Source of the DNA: Lamellibrachia columna
Lineage: Eukaryota > Annelida > Polychaeta > Sabellida > Siboglinidae
DNA: 64,000 bases
Direction of reading: 5' to 3'
Assembly: GCA_963662155.1 (NCBI GenBank)
Contig: OY759261.1
Coordinates: 47,366,411-47,430,410 of the forward strand
Shown: in pieces, positions 11,601 through 24,104 of the stretch
Layout of the letters: every line of letters begins with the position of its first letter
How positions within the stretch are numbered: position 1 is the stretch's first letter
Notes under the pieces: model-generated
Database searches by the model: none
Told to the model about the DNA's origin: nothing
What the model saw: the letters and a program-made list of their open reading frames with translations, nothing else
Made by a program: the position numbers and the translations under genes

Positions 11601-11700
11601 GTAGTGTCAGTAGTGTCAGTAGTGTCAGTAGTGTCAGTAGTGTCAGTACCTAGTAGTGTCAGTAGTGTCAGTAGTGTCAGTACCTAGTAGTGTCAGTAGC
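11601..11700. repeat. 9-bp AGTGTCAGT short tandem repeat
   Basis: About ten units of 'agtgtcagt', twice broken by 'acctagt'. It lies next to array B and shares its 'cagta' flavour. Confidence 0.85.
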
Positions 11701-11724
11701 CAGATGGAGCAGTATCAGTTGCTG

Positions 11725-12510
11725 CAGCACTGTCAATATAAGTAACGATACCAGTAACAGGAGCAGTAGCAATGACACTGACCTTAACACAAGCAGTAAC
11801 ACCAGCACTGTCAATATAAGTAATGATACCAGTAACAGGAGCAGTAGCACTGACATCGACGTTAACACAAGCAGTAACACCAGCACTGTCAGTATAAGTA
11901 ACGATACCAGTAACAGGAGCAGTAGCACTGAAACTGACCTTAACACAAGCAGTAACACCAGCACTGTCAATATAAGTAACGATACCAGTAACAGGAGCAG
12001 TAGCACTGACATCGACCTTAGCATAAGCAGTAACACCAGCACTGTCAATATAAGTAATAATACCAGTAACAGGAGCAGTAGCACTGACATCGACCTTAGC
12101 ATAAGCAGTAACACCAGCACTGTCAATATAAGTAATAATACCAGTAACAGGAGCAGTAGCACTGACATCGACCTTAGCATAAGCAGTAACACCAGCACTG
12201 TCAATATAAGTAATAATACCAGTAACAGGAGCAGTAGCATTGACGCTGACCTTAACATAAGCAGTAACACCAGCACTGTCAATATAAGTAATAATACCAG
12301 TAACTGGAGCAGTAGCATTGACGCTGACCTTAACATAAGCAGTAACACCAGCACTGTCAATATAAGTAATAATACCAGTAACAGGAGCAGTAGAACTGAC
12401 ACTGACCTTAACATAAGCAGTAACACCAGCACTGTCAATATAAGTAATAATACCAGTAACAGGAGCAGTATAACTGACATCGACCTTAACACAAGCAGTA
12501 ACACCAGCAA
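11725..12510. repeat. 78-bp satellite array B, 10 copies
   Basis: The unit begins 'cagcactgtcaatataagta' and recurs at 11,725, 11,803 and so on to 12,505, exactly 78 bp apart. Its sequence is unrelated to array A although the period is the same. Both strands stay open in more than one frame, which explains three overlapping ORFs of about 280-310 codons. These are not genes. Confidence 0.93.
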
Positions 12511-12539
12511 TATTAATAGTCAATAGGAATGGAAATAGC

Positions 12540-12930
12540 AGCAACATACACAATTGCAGCACTACTAGTGGCACTACTAGTGGCACTACTAGTGGCACTG
12601 CTACTACAGCAACATACACAATGGCAGCACTACTAGTGGCACTACTACTACAGCAGCATATACAATGGCAGCACTACTAGTGACACTATTAGTGGCACTA
12701 CTAGTGGCACTACTAGTGGCACTACTAGTGGCACTACTACTAAAGCAGCATATACAATGGCAGCAATACTAGTGGCACTACTAGTGGCACTACTACTACA
12801 GCAACATGCACAATGGCAGCACTACTTGTGGCACTATTAGTGGCACTACTACTACAGCAACATGCACAATGGCAGCACTACTTGTGGCACTATTAGTGGC
12901 ACTACTAGTGGCACTACTACTACAACAGCA
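12540..12930. repeat. Compound (actactagtggc)n repeat
   Basis: 12-bp 'actactagtggc' units are mixed with a longer module containing 'agcaacatacacaatggcag'. This gives a higher-order pattern. Confidence 0.85.
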
Positions 12931-13089
12931 GCAATAGCGGTAGAAAACACCCTTTGTCCTTGTCATTAATAACATCGATAAAGTACCACGACCAGGTTAT
13001 AAACCGTTGATTGTTCTTTTATTGGGAAAAGGAAATCAGCCCTTAGCATGGCGTGTTTCAATCCGTTTCTCGTTCTACACAACACGTTG

Positions 13090-13160
13090 ATAGATCACTG
13101 TTTATAGATCACTGTTTATAGATCACTGTTTATAGATCACTGTTTATAGATCACTGTTTA
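13090..13160. repeat. 14-bp tandem repeat, 5 copies
   Basis: 'tagatcactgttta' is repeated five times without visible change. Confidence 0.9.
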
Positions 13161-13481
13161 TCCGAAGGTTGCGTAAGAATTTGTTGCTGTGAAAAAATGC
13201 GAACGCTGACGACATTACGGAACGACCGGCCAGCAATATATCTTGTCTGTCAATGTCATTCATCTAGGTCGTTCTGTCGCGTTCTATTCATTCGTGTTTC
13301 AATTACAACCGACGCTATAGAACCGACCCTTTATGAGCACATTGATCTACGCTCCCTTTGGTTTCTTTGCCCATACCATTATGGCGTCCGGTGTAGCACT
13401 GCGATCCTGGTGGGACACATCTGGTGGGACAGTGCTCACGATACGACGTCTTTTGCGTAGACGTCCTTTGCACCTGTGGAT

Positions 13482-13700
13482 CTGTGTGTGTGTGTGCGTG
13501 TGCGTGTGCGTGTGCGTGTGCGTGTGCGTGCGCGTGCGCGTGCGCGTGCGCGTGCGCGTGCGCGTGCGCGTGCGCGTGCGCGTGCGCGTGCGCGTGCGCG
13601 TGCGTGTGTCTGTCTGTCTGTCTGTCTATCTGTCTGTCTCTCTGTCTGTCTCTCTGTCTGTCTCTCTGTCTGTCTCTCTGTATGTATGTAAATATGTATG
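13482..13700. repeat. (TGTGCG)n/(GCGC GT)n/(CTGT)n compound microsatellite
   Basis: Runs of GTGTGC, then GTGCGC, then CTGT. All ORFs over it are artefacts of composition. Confidence 0.95.
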
Positions 13701-15435
13701 TGTATGTATATTTCTGTCTGTGTATATGTTGTACATAAAAACACATTTAATCCACTTTTTCTAAAATCGAATTCGCATATTATTTTTACCGGCATTGAAC
13801 CCCATCTTGCCCGTTTTATTCGCAAGATGGCGACACTGAAAGTGAGTTAAATACACGAATTCGAGCATCGAAAAAGGTGATTAAGTGTGTTGTTATGCAC
13901 ACCATGTTTAATAATTTGCATGTTCCATAGTACAGCATGCATTGTGCATGGCTACTATACAAATTGTTTGCTGTAACGGCGACATTGAAGTGGGCTTCTA
14001 TGCGGATTCTAGCCCAATTATGTAGTTAACTATTAAACGATATCAATCAATGTAGAAATCATTCTAAAGACGTTGACGAGTAGAACCGATACAGGTAGGC
14101 GTTTTGATACTGTGGAATACTGGACATTGTGACGTAGCTTGGTGGGTGGCCGATACTAGCGATATTTTATTTCGACGGTTTGAATGCAGTGAATGGCCTG
14201 GAACGGTTGCCTTCGTGCACACACCAGCTACCACGGAAACACGACACATGGTAGGGGAGACCGGTGCTAGTTGTGTACAGGGGCACAACACGTTACATTC
14301 GACGTAGTTGGTTGGAAGTGCACCAGCGGACACACAGTCCAAACATAGGCGTGAAGAAGACGAAAGTAACGAGGTTTAGATGAAAAATGACTTTTTAACC
14401 ACCTAAAACTTTGTTTGGGGCAAGTTGTACAGCTGTGTTGGGGCAAGTTGTTACAACTGTAACAACTCTCGGGCTGTTCGCGCCGATGGCTCATCGACGG
14501 AGTTGTGTGCTGACAGTCATTGATATTGATACAATAATTTATTTCACCACAATGTGTGAACGCCTTATTTCACATATGAAGCCTAGCCTACTGGTTTATG
14601 GTAGTTCCTATGTAACTATGAAGCAATTTTTAGATGTAACCAACACATACAGGAATAGTTGTAAGAAGTCGTAATGGTTGTTTATATTTATATCACATTA
14701 CACTGTCACTCTACTGTCACTATGTTACCAATGCGCTAAACAAGGTTCATCAAACTGGCATACCTCCAACTCCTTTACAATCATCTCACACATTCAACTA
14801 CCCACAACACGACCCCACTAACATTCACGTTTACCTGGAGTATTATCGCGGCCGTCGCCTGTATTCAAAACAAGTCGTTCTGCACAGTGCGCAATGCAGA
14901 TAAAAATCCCAACACAGCTGATACTATGTTGCGTGAATTCGTCGTGTCGTGTACTTTAAGAGGGAAGGCTCGATAACAAACAGTGGTTGTCTACGTGGTG
15001 CGGGAACATAAGCTAGTTTAGCTAGCATAACATTGGGCAACGCCAACGTATGTACGCTGACTGATAAGTTAAACATAAATTTTATCCATGTCAGTATTAT
15101 TTACAAACACCTATATGTCAAGAGTTTCCGTGCTGACCTTGTAAATCATTGTATTAACCTTGGTGACGTCAGATATTGTGGGGCGATGTAGCACAGTTGA
15201 CCGACCGACCGACCTTGAGCTCCTCGCACCGGGATATAAACCCCAATCCCCTTTTTTCAATTTATAAATTGACACATATTTTATTATGCATGCTGTAGCG
15301 GTTTCGGGAAGAAACATCCAATTGTTCTGAAACAATTAAAATAACGTCATATTGATCGCTCGTACGACCCAATGTAGAATACGCAGAAAGAAAGAAAAGA
15401 AAGAAAGCACACTCGGAACCTACCTCGCATGCCAC
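13701..15435. other. Non-coding stretch
   Basis: I see no gene or clear element. A piece at about 15,262-15,305 ('ataaattgacacatatttta'-like, then 'tgtagcggttt') recurs at about 1424-1470, so a small dispersed repeat is present in both places. Confidence 0.4.
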
Positions 15436-16432
15436 CGCAGACAGAGAGCAATAGTTGATGGTGAGATTTCAAACTGGAAATCTGTTTTAAGTGTTATATC
15501 TCAGGGATCAGTATTAGGATCAGTATTTGGACGATTACATTTCTAGTAAAGTACTGAATTTTGCAGATGACAAAATTTTTCAGAAAGTTTAAAATTATAC
15601 ATCTTAGCAAAGTATACAAAAAGATTGAGATAACTTCGTTAAATGGTCTGAAAAGTAGCTAATGTTATTCAGTTTTGGGAAGTGTCAATGCATACACATA
15701 TGACATGGAAACATGGAAAAAATATATAAAATGATGATGCTATGCTAGGTAGAACCACCAAAGAAAAGTAGTAACGTTTAGTGCTAATGTGAAAGTTTCA
15801 GAGCAGTGTGGGGTTGCGGCTTCAAAAGGTAACCAGGGTATATCGCTAATTAGGAGAAGTATCACTTATAAGGAGAAACCGCTAACTGAACCCCTGTACA
15901 AAGCGATAGTTAGGCCGCATTTGGAATGTTGCATATAAGCATGGAGGCCATATCGTAAAAAACACACAGACAAGCTAGAAGGAATACAACAAAGAGCAAC
16001 TAAAATGATTCCAGAATTGAGAGACCTTAGTTACGAATGCCGTTAATTGGAATGTGGTTTGACAACACTAGAGACCGGGAGACAAAGAGGAGACCAAATA
16101 GAAGTGTTTAAAATAGTAAACGTTTATGAGGATGTTGATAGGAATGTGTTCATCAAACTTAAAGAAGGCAGTAGAATCAGAGGACACAAAGCAGTATTGG
16201 TTAAGGAATATTGTAGGTTGGACATGAGAAAGTACTCTTTCTCACAGAGGGTGATAAATGAATGGAACAAACTGTCAAATAATAATTCTTGTGCTAATGC
16301 TAGTAGTGTGAATATGTTTAAAGATTAAATTTACATATATCTGATAAGGGCGGTCTATACATATATTATACAATTGTTGGACTCTCGATAAGCCAATTCC
16401 TTCCTTGTCCACTTGTTAAATCTTGATAAAAT
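15436..16432 (+). mobile_element. CR1-like LINE 3' fragment (degenerate)
   Basis: It is collinear with the CR1 at 46.73-47.75 kb. It starts in the RT ('...gcaatagttgatggtgag'), passes 'aatttgcagatgac'-like, the 'LYKAIVRPHLEC' block and 'KMIPELRDLSYE', and ends with the 3' UTR signature 'tctcgataagccaa'. The frame 16,047-16,328 is the conserved C-terminal part of ORF2. It is truncated at the 5' end and broken by stops. Confidence 0.88.
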
Positions 16433-16531
16433 ATCAATCAGTCAATGGGAAACACAACTAACTTAATTAATGAGTTTGAGCACCCACCTGCTGGCTGAAA
16501 CACTGCACATGTACGTTCATTTGAGACACAT

Positions 16532-16598
16532 CGGGCGGGCGGGCGGGCGGGCGGGCGGGCGGGCGGGCGGGCGGGCGGGCGGGCGGGCGGGCGGGCGG
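16532..16598. repeat. (GGGC)n microsatellite
   Basis: About 16 GGGC units. It sits exactly where copy B has about 270 bp of unique sequence ending in 'gggcgg'. Confidence 0.95.
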
Positions 16599-19199
16599 AA
16601 AGGACGAACGAGTGAATGAATGAGGGGTAAGGAGGGAGTGGAGACGGGTGAAACGACATCAACGATGAAGGAGCGAAAATCGACGACCAATATCGGTGCC
16701 AGCCTCACCTGGACTTCAGGGATAAAGATGAGAGCAGCAAACAAGGCAGTGACACAGAACGCTAATACTTCACTGTATATAAATATGGCTCGTTATAGAA
16801 GTGGTCACAAAGTATTGTGGATCTGGTTAAAACGTGTTTGGGGACGGCAACATATTAAACCTTTCAGAGACAGGTGTAATGTCATACCGTCCATACGTGG
16901 TCTGAAACACGTCTTACTAAATTGGCACCGCACAAAGACATTTTGCCACGGCGTAGTTGTCTACGTTTACATGTGCACATGATGATTGATCAATTGTGAT
17001 AAATGCTACCTGCTTTCTAAGAAGTGTTCTTAAACGTGGTGTTCCGAGTATATAATTATATTATGTAGTACATCAATCGTTTTGCAAAGTGTTTCATGTG
17101 TAATTACAAGGCAAGACCGAGTCTAGAGTGTGGCTCAATTATCGAGACTGTGATTTACCTCCAGCTTGGAACGACAATCATACAACAGTTGCCGCCATTG
17201 CGGTGTCTCTGGACAATATACAAGGAGACGACGACTATCATATTCAATTACACGTTTATGTTTGCACTGAACCACCCCTGAGATTAGACTGCATGACTAA
17301 GTTGCTGGAGTTACAATAACTTGATGTGGCTTTTAATAAACGATCTCGATAACTGACATTTAACATGATCGGCTGTGTGTGTGTAGCTTCGGTAGAAGTA
17401 CAATATATGCATGTTTAGACTTATGTAGGTGTAGCCGTTGCCAAGCAACAACAGAACAACAAAGAAACTATTAACTGCAATTCGGTGTAGCAAGTCACGA
17501 CCTGCCTCACACGCGGACACAGCACCAGTGAGTCGCTTCGTTTTAAGAATCCTGAGAGCACAATCGCGGTTCATTTTCAAATGACTGTTTGACCGATGGT
17601 AGAGTTTTGACCACCGACCACAGAACACAAGCAGCACCTCAATGATGGACACGTGAAGTGTCAACACCTTTCTCTTCAACAGATGAATAGTTGGAGTTGG
17701 AGGAATGTTTGTTATGTTCATTGGAAGCTCCCGTTGTTGTTTATGTAAAAGTATACATTGTTTGGTTTTGTAGACACCAGCAGTGAATGAATTTGTGCTT
17801 TTTATCATGTCGTTACAAATACATGTCATGAATCGGCATACGCATGTGTAACATATCAATAATTTTGTTAATGTGTGTTTTAAATTTTTGCTAATAAATT
17901 ATCAGTTGTGCACACCCCTGGTCTGACGACCAACCTGTACACATTTCAACTTAACTGGTGTGCAAAACAATGATCGTACCCGTCAACGTCAATTAATGTG
18001 ATATACATCAGCAACGTAGGTGCACGTGTACTCACAATAACCTACCTCGTGAGCTGTTGACTTGTGCGGATTACTGACGCCGCACTGATACCGTGATCGT
18101 CGAAGTTATAACTTAGCTATGATACTAACATGAACCTTATAATACCTCTGCGAATCACTCATACCGATATGACCAATGTTATTAACTGCATAAGTAATAA
18201 TTAAACATTATGAAATAGTCAACATTGTTCTGATTTACTGGTTTAGTAGCTTTGACTGGGAAAGAGGAACGTTTCCGTTATACGGAACTGAATTTTTGCA
18301 ACTTGATCAGAGAGGATGTGTCGAGTCACGGCAACTATGGCGATGCTACCAAGTCACTGTTTTTCAGTGTTTACGCAGTGGTTGTTGTTGCCAAGACATT
18401 CCACGTCGTTACCTTAATAACCCTTTGTCGGCTGTTATACTCTAGACAGATAAGGCTACATTGAACACACCATATACTCGAGACAACCTATGATGTGTTC
18501 AGTGTAGCCTTATATGTACCTGTACTTATATGTACGAGTCATCTGCTACGACGACTTCAATAAACTTATACCTACGTCACTCTGGTTGGCACACATAATA
18601 TATTAAAGGGGCTCGAAACCACAGAACCTGTTGCGCCACCTCATGGTAGCATGCGAAACTAATGGGTGACTAAGCTTTACCCTCTTTCGCATCCCCTTTG
18701 GCCTCCCCCTTTACGAGATCACAGATACGCCACTGGGTGGATACTTTTCGGACGAACGACGATCGTGTGGGGAAAGACGACCCGCGGGACACATACATTA
18801 GTATGTTCAGATAATCATACCATTGTATATATGTACCTACTATCACCTTTTTCTGAAAATGCAAGTTATGACTCCTGACACCGACAAACTCGCCAATCAT
18901 GGCCTGTTGTTAGGCATAGCAGAGTGTAGACATGTTCAACTGCGCATATCAACAAATTATCTAAAACTACAAACATTTATAAAATTGTATTTCTAACGGA
19001 ATCAGCTACACTTCTTATTGTGTCATTCTCGGACTCAAATATTCACATTAGGCACATTTCTACCAGAATTGCGGGGCTCATGAAATAAAAATGTTGTTTG
19101 CTCAATAAAGTGTGAATAGTAAACCACTGGCGTGATATTCTTGACTGTAGTTGCAAATGATTATTAACGAGATACGTAGGCCAAAAACCATGTTTCGCT

Positions 19200-19690
19200 T
19201 TACACATGCGCACAATCCTCCAATGCGTGGGTTAGCCTATTAATGGGTTGTTTATAAAATTAAAACGTCACAGTGAGCGCTCGGCCGCGGACAATTTGTC
19301 TTTGTATTGTGTACATGAACCGTGACCTGAGCTGACGTAGAAGGTGTTACCTGTTAAAACAGCCACCACTACCGTGTGAGCGTACAAGGGAACGTGAACA
19401 GTTTTACGGCGCCTTACAGAGGACAGAATGTAGAAGTGAATAATGACAATGTGAGTAATATATATTAATATATAATTATAACTGTATTGTTTTTTGTTGT
19501 TTTGAACCTGTGTAAGGAGCAAAGTGTCTATATCTGTAACCTTCAACTGTATTTGATTACTAACATAAATCTATATTTGTACCCTGTCCTAGTCCTTTCG
19601 TTTTGGTGCGCCCCAGGTCTCGGGTTTCCAAGGATTCCTGAGCGACATAAGTTGTTGTATTATGTTAACTTTGGACTCCGCTTAACGGAA
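19200..19690. repeat. Dispersed repeat family C, copy 1
   Basis: This is the part of the duplication that also occurs outside it, at about 22,365-22,930 and partly at 30,505-30,700. Shared motifs are 'catgcgcacaa', 'aatgggttgttt', 'catgaaccgtgac', 'ccgtgtgagcgta', 'gttttgaacctg' and 'tcgggtttcc'. It was therefore mobile before the segmental duplication. No tRNA-like box or terminal repeats were recognised. Confidence 0.65.
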
Positions 19691-20662
19691 TCACTTCGGA
19701 GCAGAGCAATTTGATTTTGTTAAGCGGCCGATTCACTTAAGCAGCGCAAGTTAGTACAGTGGGAATAGGGAATTTTTTCGTCCCAGACAATACAATCGAT
19801 TCTACTTAAGCGGCTGATTCTGGTATCTGTGATTCTGTTATCCATGATTCTATTATCCGTGATTTTGTTATTCTCCTCAGCGGAGTTATCGGATCTAACG
19901 ATCAAAGTAAATTCTTATTATGATTTCAACAAAAGTACATGTTCTCTTAATAAGCCGATTGCCCATAATAGTTAAGGCTATTAAAACAATATTTTAACAC
20001 CAACAAACCTGATTCACGACGGACTAAATGAATTGAGGGGTGAGAAGTAACGTTAGCGTTCTTAGCTAAGACTGACAAGGTTGCAATTATTGCAGAGAAT
20101 TGAGTGTTCCTTCAATAGTATTACTATCATTTGGGGAAGGCAGTGTTAGTTGAGCCATGTTTCATTCTTTTTGATATCTAGAACACAATCATACTCCTAA
20201 GTCAAACTTGTTTATACTCGCATAAACTTTGATTATTAATGTATAATTTTAAACCACGATAATATATATAGTATGCATGGATAATTATATGTACATAATT
20301 TAAACAGGGTTGGTAAACTAGCTCACATAACATTTGGTGTACGATAAGCCACAGTGTACCGTAAGTTGGGTCACAACGGGCCAATGATTTATTTTGTTTA
20401 AATTACACAGGCTTTGTACAAACAAATTCACAACTCAACCAACACATCTACACAATGGGTACAACACATCAATCAAATCTCAACACGCTTAATTAATAAA
20501 TTAACACCCTTACTTAATACAGACTTACAACATTTCAACAATTGATCATAATACACACCAACAATGTCATTGTCATTACAACAAATGTTACTTTACACAT
20601 AAGTGAACATCCCTTGACATTTCAACAATGCATCGCATCTATGTCTGCAGCTATATAGATGT

Positions 20663-21598
20663 GTATGTGATAGTGCCCTGCGCGGGCCTAGAATTTTATC
20701 CCAAGCCCGGCCCGCAATTAGCAGTTAGAGTCCAGGCCCGGCCCGGCCCGCAAGTTTCAGGCCCAGGCCCGGCCCATACCCGCGGGCCAAAGATGGGTAA
20801 GCCCGCGGCCCGCTAAGTTTAGAGCAGACAAACCTATAATCTTATAACAAAGAAGAGGATGAGTTCTAAAACTCCAGCACCACCAACTTCTTAAAACTTA
20901 CGAATATCCTGAAGAAAAATAAAGAAAAACTTCTTAGTGTCAGTACTATTAAATATGATAACATTTGTTATATTTGGCTTTAAAGTATTAGCTTATGGTT
21001 AGGGTAGGAGATTTGTTTATCTAACCCTGACTTAACCCATATGCAAGCCATAACCCCAATTTTTATTGTTAATTGAATTAGCTCAACTAAGTTAACATAA
21101 TTTAATATGATATTTAAATTAAATTGAAAATTACCCACTGGCACTGACACCCAGTGGCATTTCCAGCAGGCCTGCAGTCACTAGCCTGAGACAGACAGTA
21201 AACATTTGGGGCTGGCTACTTCCAGCCAATTGAACTTATAGGGCCATTAGATTCCATGCAAGGTCTCAATTTGCAACTATATAATACTAAAGAAATAATT
21301 TTAAGCATTCATTAACCGGAATTACAATTTATAATAAGTTTTTATTAAAAAATAAAGTAATAATCGGTGTTTTGTATGAATATTTTTATTATGTCCAGGC
21401 CCGGCCCAGGCCCGGCCCGGCTCGCTCACACTAGGCCCAGGCCCGGTCCAAGCCCGATGTGTTTAAATTGTTTTCAGCCCAGGCCCGGCCCGGGCCCGCA
21501 GTATGTAGGCCCAGGCCCGGCCCGGCCCGCGAAATTATGTAGAGGCCCGGGCCGGGCTTGGACCCAAAGCCCGGCCCGCGCAGGGCACTAGTATGTGA
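20663..21598. mobile_element. Non-autonomous hAT-type element with GC-rich subterminal repeats
   Basis: Element proper 20,671-21,590 (920 bp). It starts 'tagtgccctgcgcgggcc' and ends with the inverse. The 8-bp sequence GTATGTGA flanks it on both sides (20,663-20,670 and 21,591-21,598), the size made by hAT transposases. Inside each end, copies of 'caggcccggcccggcccg'-like motifs are arranged in inverted orientation. The AT-rich middle has no transposase ORF, so movement must have depended on an autonomous partner. Confidence 0.92.
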
Positions 21599-21756
21599 CA
21601 CACATCTAACAGGGCACTAGTATGTGACACACATCTAACAGGGCACTAGTATGTGACACACATCTAACAGGGCACTAGTATGTGACACACATCTAACAGG
21701 GCACTAGTATGTGACACACATCTAACAGGGCACTAGTATGTGACACACATCTAACA
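21581..21756. repeat. 29-bp minisatellite derived from the hAT right end
   Basis: Six units at 29-bp spacing (GGGCACTAG at 21,583, 21,612, 21,641, 21,670, 21,699 and 21,728). Each unit holds the last 10 bp of the transposon, its 8-bp target duplication and 11 bp of flank. Confidence 0.92.
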
Positions 21757-21934
21757 GCCAACAGCCAACCACAACCACAGTAGGAAGAAAGACAACCAGT
21801 ACAGCGTGATCATATACAGTGAACACAAGGTAGAACAAATAAACGATAAAATAATAGATTACAATAAAAACTTAGCAACAATTAGACATAGTGAAGGCGG
21901 GCATTCTCCTAGCTAAATCGGTCTTTGCCTTCGA

Positions 21935-22345
21935 CTTCCTAACCAAGCCCGAAATTAATATCCTGAAGAAGCTTAGGGACTGGCCTCCATGTCATCGACT
22001 TCGTATCTGAAATCTAATTAATAAAACCAAGCTTATTTCCATGCACAAGCTGACATTTGACCAGAATCTGCCACTTTCAGAATAAATCAAAAATTAAAGT
22101 GACCTTTGACCAACACCAAATTATACACCTAAATGTAATTATTACTTTACATCTAAAAAAAATCATGTTTTTTTCCATGAAATAGTTACCAAAGACTAAC
22201 AATTTGCTAAAATATCGAGAATATAGTGCCAGTGGTTTATTCATAATGTGATCAGAAAGTGGGAAGTTCTGGTCCAATCTCAGTTTCCTGGAGGCTGATA
22301 TATTTATCAGGGCGCTTCAGAGCTGCCAAGTTTTATCGAGAAAGC
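21935..22345. repeat. Dispersed repeat, modules 1 and 2 joined
   Basis: It begins 'cttcgacttcctaaccaagc', like position 1 and 33,918, and then runs directly into the module also seen at 1033-1290. The 'aaatcggtctttg' just upstream recurs near 30,710 before another 'cttcgacttccta'. Confidence 0.6.
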
Positions 22346-22364
22346 TTGGTTGTATGTACCCCAG

Positions 22365-22930
22365 TCCCCAGCGCATGCGCACAACCCCCTCCCAATGCAT
22401 GGGTCCGCCCAATAATGGGTTGTTTGACGAATGAATACGTCAGAGCGAGCAATCGGCCACGAGCAAATTTGTTTTTACATTGTCTGCATGAACCGTGACA
22501 GCTCAGCCAAGACATACAGGCCAGGTTTTTCAGCACGCATGATGCCCGAAGGTTGTTATGACACGTGACCTAAGTAGGTGCTACCTGTCAACTGACGTAT
22601 CGCTGCCGTGTGAGCGTAAAAGGGAACTTTAGCAGTTTTACGAAGCCTTAGGAAGGAGATAATGTAAAAGTGAAGAATTGTAATGTGAGTAATATTATGT
22701 TGGTGCTTATCTCTAAGTATAACTGTATTGTTTAAATTTGTGATGTGATGTTTTGAACCTGGTAAATGAGCAATGTGTTTACATATGACCTGCAGCTTTA
22801 TCTGATTACTAACATAAATCGTATATTTATTATCCATTGTCCGCAGCAATCATAGTTTCCAGTTTGCCTTTTCGTTTTGTTGCGTCTCTCAGCTCGGTCG
22901 GGTTTTCATGTATTTAGGAGCGACATGTTT
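22365..22930. repeat. Dispersed repeat family C, copy 2
   Basis: Diverged relative of 19,200-19,690 and 28,330-28,820, outside the duplicated blocks. It shares 'atgcgcacaa', 'aatgggttgttt', 'catgaaccgtgac', 'gtgtgagcgta' and 'ttttgaacctg'. Confidence 0.65.
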
Positions 22931-23440
22931 TTATTATTATTAGCATTGAGGTTGAACATGGAAATAAATAGTACAAAGCAAAATTTTTTTCAGGATAGTT
23001 ACAAAATGCCATATTGAACAATATATAAACAGTCCCCTAGTTTCCCAGTGTGCTTTTGTCACAACGAGGCTAGATGCATGAGAACTATTATAGGCTATTG
23101 GGTTGAAATAATTTCCGTTCATGAATTCCACCATCCAGTCATTCCAGCGATACAAAATGTTGACAAAAACTATTAGCCATAACACTACAACTGACAAACA
23201 CAATTTAGTTTTCACTGAACAGTATCGCTAATTAAGGAGAAATGTGTAATGTGTGAGTCACATTTTTATTTTTGACATTATGGCATCGTGGTTGGTATCA
23301 ATTTAAAGCTAGTGGCCAAAGATAGCTATAAAACTATCTAGTATGTAAAACATACGTACCCCGGTTGGTCAGATTTAAGGCCAAAAGTGGTGTAGTCACT
23401 TAGGTATCAACACTTGACTTGACGCCAAAATAGACTAGCT
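22931..23440. other. Non-coding stretch
   Basis: Nothing recognisable; short ORFs only. Confidence 0.4.
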
Positions 23441-23553
23441 CACTCACTCACTCACTCACTCACTCACTCACTCACTCACTCACTCACTCACTCACTCACT
23501 CACTCACTCACTCACTCACTCACACACTCACTCACTCACTCACTCACTCAGTG
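23441..23553. repeat. (ACTC)n microsatellite
   Basis: About 27 units of CACT/ACTC with one interruption. Confidence 0.95.
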
Positions 23554-23824
23554 CTTTTTTCATTCCACGGGAGCATAAGGCGCCAACAAATCTTCTCCAG
23601 CCAGCGCCGAAGACGCCGACAGAGAAATGATGACTAATTTTCGTTTTTTGCTCCCGATGATGTAAAATGACACGGACAGAAAGTGGATGCTATGTTTTCC
23701 TAACCCTGCACGAAGAATTCCTTGTTATCCCGTGAAAACGAGCAGTCGTTCATAGGCACATTCGCACGTTTCTAAGTCGGCTCAGCCCACACATGAAATG
23801 TGTAGGTCAAGCTTTTTATGCGAC

Positions 23825-23985
23825 ACGTGGTGGAGGGTAAATCGTAACAGTGGTACTTGGTACTATTCGTGTTACACACTAAGTATGGGGCGATTAATAT
23901 GATACGTGGTGGAGGGTAAATCGTAACAGTGGTACTTAGTATTATTCGTGTTACACACTAGGTATGGGGCGATTAATCAACTAGA
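23825..23985. repeat. 79-bp tandem pair
   Basis: 'acgtggtggagggtaaatcg' at 23,825 recurs at 23,904, followed in both copies by the same sequence with about four differences, ending 'ggggcgattaat'. Confidence 0.9.
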
Positions 23986-24104
23986 TTTGTTAGTTATGTT
24001 AAGTTAATATTGGATTTCTTTGTTTTAATTTAAGTTAACAAGTATTTTGAAAGTTAAGTAATTTAGTTAACGATTAACTTTTGGTGCCTTTTGAATCACC
24101 CTGT

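Larger units (their letters stand above)
16485..20550. repeat. Segmental duplication, copy A
   Basis: It is collinear with 24,940-29,630. Anchors: 'ctggctgaaacac.gcacat' at 16,490 and 24,945; 'atcggtgccagcctcac' at 16,690 and 25,382; a long near-identical block at about 17,300-18,480 and 25,970-27,140; and 'gtggggaaagacgac' at 18,766 and 27,896, then continuous to 'taatacagactta'. Compared with copy B it lacks about 270 bp at the (GGGC)n site, about 38 bp near 17,680 and about 460 bp near 18,480-18,770. Small ORFs (for example 17,311-17,859 minus and 18,252-18,464 plus) are not recognisable proteins. Confidence 0.88.

Noticed and set aside
11677..12619. Three overlapping ORFs of about 280-308 codons on both strands
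   Set aside because: Openness in several frames at once is typical of a 3n tandem array with few stop triplets. Not genes.
13315..13825. Several ORFs with Val-Cys, Ala-His or Arg-Ala runs
   Set aside because: Products of the GTGCGC/CTGT microsatellite.
17311..17859. 182-codon minus-strand ORF in the duplicated segment
   Set aside because: In copy B the frame is cut short by a 38-bp indel, and no domain is recognisable.
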